Counted from the stretch's first letter, positions 48,336 through 57,754 are shown. The stretch: DNA of 64,000 nucleotides from Arthrobacter_J sp038199985 (GCA_038199985.1 JBBPYK010000091.1:53295-117294), one strand, 5' to 3'. Program-made: numbers and translations. Notes: generated by a model not told the origin, from the sequence alone.

Positions 48336-50414
48336 TCAATTGCCGCCCGTGACGCCGCCGGGAGTGCTTCCGCCGTGCTCAGAATCTGTCGATTCGGGGG
48401 CGGGCAATTTGCTCTCCTCTATATCGAAGTCCTGCGGGATGTCAGCTTGTGCGATCTGATCCTGCGGCGGTACGTCAACCGGATCTGGGGCGCTATCTGC
48501 TGCGGCCTGTGCACGTTCCTTCGCGGTCACCACTGGTGGGTCACTGTGAACTGGGCGTGACGGCTTGGACAGCCAGACCTGACGGAGATCCCGCATACGC
48601 ACGTCGCTGAACACTTCCGCGATGTCCGCCTGATTGAGCGTCTCGCGCTCCAGGAGTTCAAGCGCCAACCGGTCCAGAACGTCACGGTTTTCTGTGAGCA
48701 CCGCGTACGCTTCATCATGCGCGGTGTCGATGAGTTCACGGATTTCTTGGTCTACAACAAACGCCAGATCATCGGAGTAGTTGCGCTCGTGACCCATGTC
48801 CCTGCCAAGGAACGGCTCGCCGCCGCCCTGGCCGAGCTTGACCGCGCCCACCCGTTCGCTCATACCGTACTGAGTCACCATCTGACGAGCGATAGACGTA
48901 GCTTTTTCGATGTCGTTTGACGCGCCGGTAGACGGGTCGTGGAAAACAATTTCCTCGGCCACGCGGCCGCCCATAGCGTACGCCAACTGATCCAACAGTT
49001 CGTTGCGGGTGATGGAGTACTTGTCATCCTCCGGCACCACCATGGTGTAGCCCAGAGCGCGCCCACGCGGCAAGATGGTGACCTTCGTGACCGGCGCTGT
49101 GTTGCGCAGAGCTGCTGCAACGAGCGCGTGACCGCCCTCGTGATAGGCAGTGATTTTACGTTCTAGTTCCTTCATCACTCGCGACCGTTTCTGTGGACCG
49201 GCCATGACGCGATCGATCGCTTCGTCCAGTGCGCGGTCGTCGATGAGCTGAGCATTGGAACGAGCCGTGAGCAGCGCTGCCTCATTCAGGACGTTCGCGA
49301 GATCGGCGCCGGTGAACCCCGGTGCGCGCTTGGCCAAGGAACCGAGGTCGACCCCCGGAGCCATGGGCTTGCCCTTGGCATGAACCTCAAGGATGCGTTG
49401 CCGTCCCAAGCGATCTGGTGCCTCCACTGCTATCTGACGGTCGAAGCGCCCCGGACGCAGTAGCGCTGGATCCAGAACATCTGGACGGTTGGTTGCGGCG
49501 ATAAGGATGACGTTCGCATTCCCGTCGAAGCCGTCCATCTCCACCAGCAACTGGTTGAGTGTCTGTTCGCGCTCGTCATTGCCGCCGCCAACGCCAGCAC
49601 CACGATGGCGTCCGACGGCGTCGATTTCGTCCACGAAAATGATCGCTGGCGCATTGGCCTTGGCCTGTTCGAAGAGGTCGCGGACACGCGAGGCGCCCAC
49701 CCCGACGAACATTTCAACAAAGTCAGAACCGGAGATCGAGTAGAAGGGAACGCCAGCCTCGCCCGCGACGGCGCGAGCCAATAGCGTTTTACCGGTTCCA
49801 GGAGGTCCGTAAAGCAAAACGCCCTTGGGGATCTTGGCGCCAACTGCTTGGAATTTGGCTGGTTCTTGCAGGAAGTCCTTAATTTCGTGAAGTTCTTCCA
49901 CGGCCTCTTCTGCGCCAGCGATGTCGTCGAACGTTACCTGCGGCAGGTCCTTGTTCATCATCTTGGCTTTGGACTTACCAAACTGCATGACCTTGGAGCC
50001 GCCACCCTGCATGCGTGAGAGCAGGAACCAGAAGATAGCACCGAGAATGAGGATGGGGAAAATCAGGCCCAGGAAGCCAAGGAACCAGTTGTCCTCGGCC
50101 GGTTGATCGGTGAAACCTTCCACGTCCGATGCACCGATGGCGTCAACAACGCCCTCCGCGCGGGCAGTGCTGAAGAAGAACTGGACGCTCTTGCCTTGAT
50201 CCTTGTAGCCCTCAGTGAGCGTCAGGTCTACGCGCTGCTCACCGTCATAGATTTTGGCTTCCGTGACCTTGTTGTCCTTCAGCAGTTCAAGGCCGACAGA
50301 CGTGTCTACACGCGCGGCCCCGCTACCGGAAATAGTGGGGAATATGAGCAGGAGCGCGGCCACTGCCAAGACGATCCAGATGATCGGACCCTTGAAGACG
50401 TTCTTAAATTTCAT
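48336..50414 (-). CDS. ftsH: ATP-dependent zinc metalloprotease FtsH
   Basis: 692 residues. Two membrane helices (IIWIVLAVAALLLIFPTI; WFLGFLGLIFPILILGAIFWFL) flank an extracytoplasmic domain; AAA+ ATPase with GPPGTGKTLLARAVAGEAG, IIFVDEIDAVGRHRGAG; protease HEGGHALVAA (HExxH) with later Asp. The C-terminus is a long acidic, disordered tail common in actinobacterial FtsH. ATG 50414 (MKFKNVFKGPIIWIV) matches relatives; GTG 50429 is possible. Confidence 0.96.
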   Translation of the reverse strand: MKFKNVFKGPIIWIVLAVAALLLIFPTISGSGAARVDTSVGLELLKDNKVTEAKIYDGEQRVDLTLTEGYKDQGKSVQFFFSTARAEGVVDAIGASDVEGFTDQPAEDNWFLGFLGLIFPILILGAIFWFLLSRMQGGGSKVMQFGKSKAKMMNKDLPQVTFDDIAGAEEAVEELHEIKDFLQEPAKFQAVGAKIPKGVLLYGPPGTGKTLLARAVAGEAGVPFYSISGSDFVEMFVGVGASRVRDLFEQAKANAPAIIFVDEIDAVGRHRGAGVGGGNDEREQTLNQLLVEMDGFDGNANVILIAATNRPDVLDPALLRPGRFDRQIAVEAPDRLGRQRILEVHAKGKPMAPGVDLGSLAKRAPGFTGADLANVLNEAALLTARSNAQLIDDRALDEAIDRVMAGPQKRSRVMKELERKITAYHEGGHALVAAALRNTAPVTKVTILPRGRALGYTMVVPEDDKYSITRNELLDQLAYAMGGRVAEEIVFHDPSTGASNDIEKATSIARQMVTQYGMSERVGAVKLGQGGGEPFLGRDMGHERNYSDDLAFVVDQEIRELIDTAHDEAYAVLTENRDVLDRLALELLERETLNQADIAEVFSDVRMRDLRQVWLSKPSRPVHSDPPVVTAKERAQAAADSAPDPVDVPPQDQIAQADIPQDFDIEESKLPAPESTDSEHGGSTPGGVTGGN

Positions 50415-50577
50415 GCGCTTTGAGGGCACCTCTGCCCATCCCTCCTGCTGACAAGCGTGGATGATGGCGCGGCCCTGAGGGGACGCGCCCGATGTCTAGC
50501 TATACACTCTATGTCACCCATCACGCACGGCCGTGGCCAATAGTTCCCTCTGGGCGTACAGAAAGCCTGCAGTCCGG

Positions 50578-51132
50578 CTACTCGTAGATGTGAGGAGACA
50601 GAGTCCCGATGAAGTCTAGGTTCCGGTACTTTTCCGCGAAGTCCAGGCCGTAGCCCACCACGAACTCGTTGGGAATGTCATAGCCGACGTACTTGACGTC
50701 AATTTCAACCTTCGCTCCCTCAGGCTTACGGAGGAGGGTGCAGATCTCCAACGATGCTGGCCCCCGCGATTGCAGGTTCGCCTTCAACCAGGACAGCGTC
50801 AGACCGGAATCGATAATGTCCTCGACGATGAGGACATGCTTACCCATGAGGTCTGTTTCCAGATCCTTGAGAATGCGGACGACGCCGGATGACTGCGTTC
50901 CGGAACCGTAGGAAGATACCGCCATCCAATCCATGGTGACGTGGCTGTGAAGCGCCCTGGCCAGGTCCGCCATGATCATGACCGCTCCCTTGAGGACACC
51001 AACGATCAGTAGGTCGCGGCCCTCGTAGTCTCGGTCGATTTCCTCGGCCAGTTCACTGACCCTGCGCTCAATTTCTTCCCGGGTATACAGAACGTGCTTG
51101 AGATCAGCCTGAACGTCGTTGGATTCCACCAC
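50578..51132 (-). CDS. hpt: Hypoxanthine phosphoribosyltransferase
   Basis: 184 residues. Salvages hypoxanthine and guanine. LLIVGVLKGAVMIMADLARAL and the PRPP-binding loop VLIVEDIIDSGLTLSWL are diagnostic; FVVGYGLDFAEKYRNLDFIG closes the fold. GTG 51132 (or 51129) follows GGGAG. The first 29 bases lie inside the 3' end of tilS in another frame. The 163-base gap to ftsH holds no clear terminator. Confidence 0.96.
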   Translation of the reverse strand: MVESNDVQADLKHVLYTREEIERRVSELAEEIDRDYEGRDLLIVGVLKGAVMIMADLARALHSHVTMDWMAVSSYGSGTQSSGVVRILKDLETDLMGKHVLIVEDIIDSGLTLSWLKANLQSRGPASLEICTLLRKPEGAKVEIDVKYVGYDIPNEFVVGYGLDFAEKYRNLDFIGTLSPHIYE

Positions 51133-52225
51133 ATGCTCCCGGAGTCTTAATTTTGGGGTTCTTGATAAACACTAGAGTGCCACAGGCACGGCCTGCTCGG
51201 GGAATGCGCTGACTCAGGGATTCTCGGTAGACGCGGACATGCCCTCCGACTTCCACCGGTCCGGCAGAGCCCTGCCGTTTGAGCAGCGACTCTGCCGCAA
51301 TCAGGCGTTCGAACGGTGGTCGCGCGCCCGTCAGCTCGGCGACGGCGAGCGCCATGATGCGTTGGCGGAGGGACGCGGGAAGCTCACGGAGTTCCGCTTC
51401 GTTGAGATGTATCTCACCTTGGCGGACGTCGCGCATGCGCGTGTAGTTGTCCTGCGCCAGATAGTCCAGAAAGTCTGCATCCTGGGCAAGGATTTTCGAT
51501 GATCGATACAGCGCTTCAGCAATGCCCGGTCCCAGTTGGTCTTCGAGGAGGGGCAGAATCTCGCTGCGAACCCGGGTTCGAGCAAATCGTGGGTCAGTGT
51601 TAGTGGGGTCATGCCAGGGTTCCAGATTCTCGAGATCACAGATTTCGAGTGTTTCGTGCCTGCGGAGTTCTAGGAATGGCCGCAAGTACTTGCCCCTTCT
51701 GGCAGGCATACCGGCCAGAGAGCGGGTACCTGAACCGCGCGCAAGACCCAGAAGCACTTGCTCTGCTTGGTCATCGAGGGTGTGTCCCAAGAGAACGACT
51801 AGTGCGTCGTGCTCTTCAACGGCCGCGTCCAGAGCGTTGTAGCGAGAGGATCTCGCTGCCGCTTCTGGGCCCATGCCCGTCGGCGCTACGGTCACGGTCC
51901 GGATCTCAACGGGAGACAGCCCTAGGTCCTGCAGTTTGGCCACGGTAGCGGCGGCCACCTCAGCGCTGCCGTTCTGCAACCCATGGTCGACGACGACAGC
52001 GCCAACACGATAGTCACCGCGGCTCGCGAAGAATGACGCGATCACGGCGAGAGCCATCGAATCAGGTCCGCCGCTGCAGGCCACCAGAATCAGAGGGCGA
52101 TCCCCGGTGTGGGCAACACCCGTCGGGGATCCGGCGTCGGGCGTGTACTCCGCCAGCGCCTGCCTCAGTTGGTGGCGGGCCTTCCCTATGAGCGGGTGGA
52201 GCCGTCCTCGTGAACGCTGACTCAC
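51104..52225 (-). CDS. tilS: tRNA(Ile)-lysidine synthetase
   Basis: 373 residues. PP-loop ATPase that converts C34 of tRNA-Ile(CAU) to lysidine. VACSGGPDSMALAVIASFF, HGLQNGSAEVA, LGHTLDDQAEQVLLGLARGSG and the FLELRRHETLEICDL linker are typical. GTG 52225 overlaps the stop of the upstream gene (GTGA). The C-terminus runs 29 bases into hpt. tilS-hpt-ftsH is a widely conserved order. Confidence 0.93.
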   Translation of the reverse strand: MSQRSRGRLHPLIGKARHQLRQALAEYTPDAGSPTGVAHTGDRPLILVACSGGPDSMALAVIASFFASRGDYRVGAVVVDHGLQNGSAEVAAATVAKLQDLGLSPVEIRTVTVAPTGMGPEAAARSSRYNALDAAVEEHDALVVLLGHTLDDQAEQVLLGLARGSGTRSLAGMPARRGKYLRPFLELRRHETLEICDLENLEPWHDPTNTDPRFARTRVRSEILPLLEDQLGPGIAEALYRSSKILAQDADFLDYLAQDNYTRMRDVRQGEIHLNEAELRELPASLRQRIMALAVAELTGARPPFERLIAAESLLKRQGSAGPVEVGGHVRVYRESLSQRIPRAGRACGTLVFIKNPKIKTPGACGGIQRRSG

Positions 52226-53358
52226 CCGGCGTCGAGCGCCATACGCTCCATCCACAGCTTCGGGGTGTGGATTTCTTTCTCCGTGGGCAGGTTTTCTTCC
52301 CGTTCCCACACACGGTTGAAGCCCTCCATCCCTACGTCCTTGACGACGGCGCGGACAAAGCGTGCGCCATCACTGTACTGACGCATTTTGGCATCAAGGC
52401 CCATGACGCGGCGAATGAATTTGTCCAGTGGGCTGCGTGTTTTTCCACGCGCGTTAAAGCGTTGGCGAATGGTCTTGACGGAGGGGACAATGCTGGCGTC
52501 TACGGCGTCCATGACCACGTTGGCATGGCCCTCGAGCAGGCTCATGACGGCTGTCAGATGCGACATGCGCGCCTTGTCCTCAGGGTCCTGTAGCAACGAC
52601 ATCAGTCCCGCGGACTGTGACGGAACGCCCTCAATCTCCTGACCACGTGCCGAGCCTAGATTCTTCACCAACTGGACAAGGCGGTCCTGCAGAGTGTCTG
52701 CCTTGTCCAATAAGCCACCGGACAGCTGGCTGATCTGGCTCACCATGTGGTCCCTAAGCCATGGCGCGGCGGCGAACTGCACGCGGTGGGTTTGTTCGTG
52801 CAGGCAGACCCAGAGACGGAAATCGGCCGGATCAACGTTCAATTCACGCTCGACACTGACAACGTTGGGCGCTACCAGGAGCAGGCGGCCGGCAGAGGGC
52901 GGAGCGGAGGGGTCACTGAGGGAGGCGAAGGGGTCGTACTGACCAAGGACCTTGGAGGAGAGGAACGCCAGAATGGCGCCAAACTGAGCGCCGGTGACCG
53001 TTCCACCGAGTTCAGCTACCGTAGTCTGCAACTGCTCCGACTTTGACTTCGCCAACTTGTCCATCGCTGGCTGAAGGAGTGCCTGGAAGCTCTGCGAATT
53101 GGCTTTGGCCCACGATGCCCGGTCCACCACCAATACTTGGGAGTCACGTAGGTCCCGCGCCGCCTCGAGCCCGGTGATGCGATGAACGTGCTCAACGGAT
53201 ACGTCAGCTGCCTCGCGCAGGCTGGCCACGACGTCGGCAATCTCGCGTTTGGACAGCGAAGGGCCGGCCGGGGCAAGCTTTGCCGCCGCGCCAGCAGCAA
53301 GTTCCCAGTTGACCAGTTGGACGGTGGCAGGCTCAGTTGTGGTCTCCATGTTTCCCAT
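52222..53358 (-). CDS. Zinc-dependent metalloprotease (DUF2342 / F420-associated family)
   Basis: 378 residues. Conserved actinobacterial family of putative metalloproteases, with the zinc motif in VCLHEQTHRVQFAAAPWL (HEQTH) and MSLLEGHANVVMDAV, where Glu/His complete the site. Always beside dacB and tilS in these genomes. I start at ATG 53358 (MGNMETTTEPATVQL); ATG 53349 is the alternative. Substrate unknown. Confidence 0.88.
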   Translation of the reverse strand: MGNMETTTEPATVQLVNWELAAGAAAKLAPAGPSLSKREIADVVASLREAADVSVEHVHRITGLEAARDLRDSQVLVVDRASWAKANSQSFQALLQPAMDKLAKSKSEQLQTTVAELGGTVTGAQFGAILAFLSSKVLGQYDPFASLSDPSAPPSAGRLLLVAPNVVSVERELNVDPADFRLWVCLHEQTHRVQFAAAPWLRDHMVSQISQLSGGLLDKADTLQDRLVQLVKNLGSARGQEIEGVPSQSAGLMSLLQDPEDKARMSHLTAVMSLLEGHANVVMDAVDASIVPSVKTIRQRFNARGKTRSPLDKFIRRVMGLDAKMRQYSDGARFVRAVVKDVGMEGFNRVWEREENLPTEKEIHTPKLWMERMALDAG

Positions 53359-53407
53359 CAGACCACAAAACTTCCGCAATGAGACCGCAGTTCGCCACCG
53401 GTGAATG

Positions 53408-54844
53408 CTAGCGGCAGCCACAACCGGCCAGAGCAGACGCCGCTGCGTCAACCGCTGCACGCGCCTGAAGTGTATTCGAGGCAAGCCCGTTGCCAATGAA
53501 GGAAAAAACGAGCAATCGACCATCACGGTCCACGACGTACCCGCTCAGCGACGTAGCCGTGAACAGTGTGCCAGTCTTAGCGCGGACAACGCCGGCTCCT
53601 TCAGAGTCATCGAATCGCTCTGCGAGTGAGCCATCCAGCGATGCAACCGGCAGCCCGTCGAGGACCTCCCGTAGACCGGGCCTGTCGCTAGTGATCATGA
53701 TGCGAACAACGGCGGCAAGCTGGGCCGCGCTCATATTGTTCCGCAGCGAGAGCCCGGAGGCATCAGCTAGCACCAGCCCATCCACCGGAACCTCCAGTCT
53801 GGCCACGGCCGCCACCACCGCGCCCGTTCCACCGGCAAATGACGGCACTTCACCGGCCCCGATTGCCGTCATCCGAGCCAAGGCTTCAGCAAGGTAATTA
53901 TCCGAGACGAGCAGCATGTGCTCTGCCTGGTCCACCACTCGGGCCGACCCGACGAACGCCAGCCTGTCGGCGTCGTTGTTCGCAGCCCCGCGGGTAACGC
54001 CCTCCGCAACTGTCACGCCATGGGCTTTCCCTGCCACTGACAGCGCGTCTCGGAACGCCTGGGCAGCAGCAAGTGCAGGGTCACGATAGCGTTCGTCGTT
54101 CGGGTTTGCGCCTTCGAGCCAGGCCGAGTTCAGCGCCATCGGATAAATGGGCGCAATCTGCCCGGAGTCGATATCCGGCTGCTGCCAGCTGGGGTGCAAC
54201 ACCGGGCCGGTGAAAAGCGAATCATCCACGACCACGCTCAGAGCCTTCGCGGGAGGCTTTCCGCCCTGTGTCAGCGCCTTCATGGTCCGCTCGGCCAGAG
54301 TCTGCAGGCCCGCGTGCCCGACGACGGCGTCGGGTTTGGACTTCCCAGAGCCAAGCAGCACATCGCCACCGCCGCGCAGTGTCACACTTCCCGGTTCCGT
54401 GCCGTGATAAACCGATGTCTCAAGCCGACGGTCTGGTCCCAGTGTGGACACCACAGCAGCGGCCGTCAGTAGCTTCTGATTGGAAGCCGGGATCCTCGGC
54501 TCCGCCGCCAACTGATCAAAAAGGACATCGCCGCTTCGGGCATCAAGCACGACACCGGTGAAGTCACCTTCGCCGTCGACCTTCAGAAGTGGTGGGAGGA
54601 GCGCCGCCAAAGCCTTCTGTGAAGGACTGGGTGCATCGGCGTTGAGCCCGGTGACTACCGTGGGCATGGTGACCTCTGTGGGCGCGAGCTGAATCGCTGG
54701 CGTGGGAGTCACCGTGGGCCTAGGATCCGGCGAAATCATTGACGAGATCACCGCCGGACCCGCATAAACCGCCAAGGGCAGCACGAGGACAGCTAGGACC
54801 ATGGCCAACAGAACCGCGGTAAGGCGCCGGGCTGTGGGCGTCAT
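53408..54844 (-). CDS. dacB: D-alanyl-D-alanine carboxypeptidase/endopeptidase (PBP4, DacB)
   Basis: 478 residues. Signal peptide (RRLTAVLLAMVLAVLVLPLA), then a class C low-molecular-weight PBP: catalytic SxxK in PASNQKLLTAAAV, SxN in LLVSDNYLAEAL, KTG in VRAKTGTLFTATSLSG, with a large insert between the first two. Trims cell-wall peptide stems outside the membrane. ATG 54844 has AGGGG five bases upstream; ATG 54865 adds seven residues. Divergent from ppa. Confidence 0.93.
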   Translation of the reverse strand: MTPTARRLTAVLLAMVLAVLVLPLAVYAGPAVISSMISPDPRPTVTPTPAIQLAPTEVTMPTVVTGLNADAPSPSQKALAALLPPLLKVDGEGDFTGVVLDARSGDVLFDQLAAEPRIPASNQKLLTAAAVVSTLGPDRRLETSVYHGTEPGSVTLRGGGDVLLGSGKSKPDAVVGHAGLQTLAERTMKALTQGGKPPAKALSVVVDDSLFTGPVLHPSWQQPDIDSGQIAPIYPMALNSAWLEGANPNDERYRDPALAAAQAFRDALSVAGKAHGVTVAEGVTRGAANNDADRLAFVGSARVVDQAEHMLLVSDNYLAEALARMTAIGAGEVPSFAGGTGAVVAAVARLEVPVDGLVLADASGLSLRNNMSAAQLAAVVRIMITSDRPGLREVLDGLPVASLDGSLAERFDDSEGAGVVRAKTGTLFTATSLSGYVVDRDGRLLVFSFIGNGLASNTLQARAAVDAAASALAGCGCR

Positions 54845-54877
54845 CGGCTCCCCTTCATTGGACATGGCATATATGTT

Positions 54878-54906
54878 TAAGACTAAACGGCGCGGGCAGA
54901 TACATT
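54878..54906 (+). promoter_or_regulatory. Promoter of ppa
   Basis: -10 TACATT (54901-54906) with a weak -35 TAAGAC region 17 bases upstream (TTAAGA at 18 bases). Start near 54913, about 42 bases before the ATG, in the gap shared with dacB. Confidence 0.4.
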
Positions 54907-54954
54907 GGTATTGCCTTTTCCACGCCTCTTCCCGCTTATTCAGGAGTCAGCCAC

Positions 54955-55521
54955 ATGAATATCGACGTGACTATCGAAATCCCCAGGGGTTCCCGCGTCA
55001 AATACGAAATCGATCACGAGACGCACAGGCTCCGACTGGACCGCGTGCTGTTCACCTCGATGCAGTACCCCACGCATTACGGCTACTTCGAGAACACCCT
55101 GGGAGAAGACGGCGACCCGTTGGATGCCCTCCTGCTACTGCAGGACTATGACCTCATCCCCGGTGTCCTGGTTGAGTCCCGCCCCATCGGTGTGTTCAAC
55201 ATGGTCGACGACGGCGGCGGCGACGCAAAGGTCCTGTGCGTTCCCGTTGACGCACGCTTTGATCACATCAAGGAACTCTCCGACGTTTCGGACTTCCTCC
55301 TGGACGAGATCAAGCACTTCTTCACGAAGTACAAGGATCTAGAACCGGGCAAGTGGGTAGAGGCGGCAGGCTGGGAGGACCGTGTAGCGGCCGAAACTGA
55401 AGTGGAAGCCTCCCTACAGCGCTTCAAGACCGAGGGCGAGCGCAGCGAAGAGGACCAGCCGCAGGGCCGCGACGTGGACGAAAACGCTGAGAACACGGAC
55501 GTGCAACCCCAGGGTCGCTAG
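54955..55521 (+). CDS. ppa: Inorganic pyrophosphatase
   Basis: 188 residues. Hydrolyses pyrophosphate. Core of about 165 residues with IEIPRGSRVKYEID, the signature GEDGDPLDALLL and KHFFTKYKDLEPGKWV; acidic metal-binding residues intact. The C-terminus is extended by an acidic, disordered tail in which PQGR occurs twice (EEDQPQGRDV and DVQPQGR at the end), absent from typical family I enzymes. CAGGAG precedes ATG 54955. Confidence 0.96.
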   Translation: MNIDVTIEIPRGSRVKYEIDHETHRLRLDRVLFTSMQYPTHYGYFENTLGEDGDPLDALLLLQDYDLIPGVLVESRPIGVFNMVDDGGGDAKVLCVPVDARFDHIKELSDVSDFLLDEIKHFFTKYKDLEPGKWVEAAGWEDRVAAETEVEASLQRFKTEGERSEEDQPQGRDVDENAENTDVQPQGR

Positions 55522-55556
55522 CCCGGTCTCTGCAGCCCATCGGGCATACTAAACGC

Positions 55557-56192
55557 ATGTTGTTTGTGCTGACCATCAATCAGCGGGATTCCCGCGAGGT
55601 CGGGGACATGGTGCCCGACCTGATCAAAGCACTCAGGCACCTCCCCACCGTCGTACCATTCCAGCGTTCTGTTGGCGATGAAGCGCAGGGCGTCGTCGCC
55701 ACCGCGAAAACAGCGGTCGACGTCGCCCTTACCGCCATCCGCCATCGGCGCTGGCATGTCGGGATTGGCGTTGGTGAGCTCCACGTACCGATCCCCGAGA
55801 ATATCCTCGACGCTGAGGGCTACGGACTCGTCTACGCCCGCCGGGCTGTGAACCATGCGCGGAAGACGGGTGAACGTATTCCCCTTGCCGTGTCAGGACC
55901 GGATGCCGACGTCGCGGCGGAGGCGGAAGCGGTGCTGCGGTTGCTGGGGCAGATTGTGGCCACCCGTACGGAGGCTGAATGGAATGTGCTGGATCTACTC
56001 ACACCCGGTGTGCGCGGACAACAAAAACTCATTGGTGAAGAGCTCGGCATCACCACCCAAGCCGTCAGCAAGGCAGTGGTCCGATCGCACTGGGCCGAGG
56101 AATGGGCCTGCCGGCCAGCGGCAGCGCGCTTGCTGGACCTCGTCTACGGCCCAGCTTCGCTGCCGGGTTCGTCACTCCCCTACGAAAGATAG
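55557..56192 (+). CDS. SatD-like helix-turn-helix protein
   Basis: 211 residues. The first 130 (MLFVLTINQRDSREVGDMVP, RSVGDEAQGVVATAKTAVDVAL, WHVGIGVGELHVPIPENI, GYGLVYARRAVNHARK) resemble the nucleotidyl-cyclase-fold region of SatD-type proteins, where GDExQG and GIGVGE are characteristic. An HTH follows (QQKLIGEELGITTQAVSKAV). Function unknown. CATACT six bases upstream of ATG 55557 suggests a leaderless transcript. Four bases precede the HAD gene downstream. Confidence 0.7.
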   Translation: MLFVLTINQRDSREVGDMVPDLIKALRHLPTVVPFQRSVGDEAQGVVATAKTAVDVALTAIRHRRWHVGIGVGELHVPIPENILDAEGYGLVYARRAVNHARKTGERIPLAVSGPDADVAAEAEAVLRLLGQIVATRTEAEWNVLDLLTPGVRGQQKLIGEELGITTQAVSKAVVRSHWAEEWACRPAAARLLDLVYGPASLPGSSLPYER

Positions 56193-56195
56193 CGC

Positions 56196-56960
56196 GTGGA
56201 ATCTTTGATCATTTTTGACTGCGACGGTGTGCTCGTGGACAGCGAAAGGCTCACGACAGCTGTGGAAGCACAAATACTCACCGAGCTTGGGTACCCGCAC
56301 ACGGTTCAGGACGTTGTTGACCGGTACATGGGCCGCAGCGCCACGGACGTCGCCGGACTGCTGGAGAACATGATGGGCGCCGAGTTAGCAGACCAGTTCG
56401 ACACCGATTCGACCGTGCAAATTCATGCGTCATTCGAGTCCTCGTTAACGGTAGTCCCCGGTATTCCTGCTCTGTTGAAAACCCTCGACGATAACGATGT
56501 GCGCACCTGTGTAGCCTCCAGCGGTTCACATGCAAAAATGAAGCGGACCCTGGGGCTGACCGGTCTCCACTCACGGTTTGAGGGTCGGATCTACAGTGCC
56601 ACCGAAGTTCCCCGGGGCAAACCAGCACCGGACATCTTTTTGCACGCAGCCTCTTCCGAGGGCGTACCGGCGGAACGATGCGTTGTCATTGAGGACAGTG
56701 TCAATGGAGTTCGTGCCGCTCGGGCCGCTGGTATGCGTGTGCTGGGTTATGGCGGCGGTCTCAGCGACCGCGTCGCGCTAGAGGCTGCCGGAGCCGAAGT
56801 GTTCGAACGCATGGAACACGTCTGGGCTTTGCTTAACGGGGTCAGCGAGCTTTCTGGATTGACGGATCAATCGTTGTTAGCCGGTGAGTCTGCGGAGTCG
56901 GTTTCAATCCGACCGCCCTCGAGCAGTGACCGCAACACCAGCGCTGCACCGTCGTCGTAA
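56196..56960 (+). CDS. HAD-superfamily hydrolase (beta-phosphoglucomutase-like)
   Basis: 254 residues. Asp nucleophile motif FDCDGVLVDSERL, helical cap (RYMGRSATDVAGLLENM), motif II VASSGSHAKMKRTLG, Lys in VPRGKPAPDIFLHAA, motif IV VIEDSVNGVRAARAAGM. Phosphatase or phosphomutase of a small phosphorylated compound; substrate unknown. The last 30 residues are low-complexity and lie in the 94-base overlap with the convergent gene, so the natural C-terminus is probably an extension. GTG start. Confidence 0.88.
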   Translation: MESLIIFDCDGVLVDSERLTTAVEAQILTELGYPHTVQDVVDRYMGRSATDVAGLLENMMGAELADQFDTDSTVQIHASFESSLTVVPGIPALLKTLDDNDVRTCVASSGSHAKMKRTLGLTGLHSRFEGRIYSATEVPRGKPAPDIFLHAASSEGVPAERCVVIEDSVNGVRAARAAGMRVLGYGGGLSDRVALEAAGAEVFERMEHVWALLNGVSELSGLTDQSLLAGESAESVSIRPPSSSDRNTSAAPSS

Positions 56961-57754
56961 ACAGTCTCCGTGACCACGTTCGCGGCGTCCATGACCTCCT
57001 GGGGCGCCTGACCCATGGCAACGCCCTGCGCCGCCCAACCGAGCATCTCTATGTCGTTGCGCCCATCCCCCATTGCGAGGGTCTGAGACGGATCCACTTC
57101 CAGATGACGCCGGAGTTCCTCGAGTGCGCTGGCCTTGGTAACGCCCGCGGCCGCGATATCTAGCCAAGCAGTCCAGCCCACGGAGTATGTGACACCGTGC
57201 AGCCCAATCGAGCGGACAACTTCCCCGAACTCCTCGGCGCTACTGTCGTTGCTGAAGACCACCACACGAACCGCGGTGGCCTCCGTCATCTGCTCGAAAT
57301 CGACGACGTTGGTCGCTGCACCAAAACTTGCGTCCTGGAAACGTTCGGTGGCGAGGAACTCGCCTTTGTCATTCTCGAGAGCATATTTTGCCGTGGGAAG
57401 GCGTTCCCGCAGTGCAAGCAGCGCCGGAGCTGGGTCGAACACCACTCTGGACACTACTTCGTAGCCGTCTGGAAGAGACATGTCGATGCGAAGCGTAATG
57501 GCGCCATTAGAGCAGACGCAGTAGCCGTGCGTCATTCCGATCATCTGAATAATCGGAAGAGTGGCCCCTAGAGAACGGCCGGTGGCGATGATGACATCGC
57601 GTCCGCTCTCCACCACCGCTGATGCGGCTTCCCGTACGCCGTCGGACATCCGACCATCGTGATCTACCAGCGTGCCGTCTACATCAAGGGCTACCAATTG
57701 AATTTCATTTGTTGTCAGCAGGTCTTCGTTGCCTGTTTTTACTGTAATTGTCAT
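56867..57754 (-). CDS. Cof-type HAD hydrolase
   Basis: 295 residues. VALDVDGTLVDHDGRMSDGVREA, ATGRSLGATLPII, the large C2 cap, KASALEELRRHLEVDPSQTLAMGDGRNDIEML with AQGVAMGQAPQEVMDAAN: all signatures of Cof/YidA sugar or nucleotide phosphatases. 94 bases of its 3' end overlap the convergent HAD gene. ATG 57754. Confidence 0.92.
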   Translation of the reverse strand: MTITVKTGNEDLLTTNEIQLVALDVDGTLVDHDGRMSDGVREAASAVVESGRDVIIATGRSLGATLPIIQMIGMTHGYCVCSNGAITLRIDMSLPDGYEVVSRVVFDPAPALLALRERLPTAKYALENDKGEFLATERFQDASFGAATNVVDFEQMTEATAVRVVVFSNDSSAEEFGEVVRSIGLHGVTYSVGWTAWLDIAAAGVTKASALEELRRHLEVDPSQTLAMGDGRNDIEMLGWAAQGVAMGQAPQEVMDAANVVTETVYDDGAALVLRSLLEGGRIETDSADSPANND

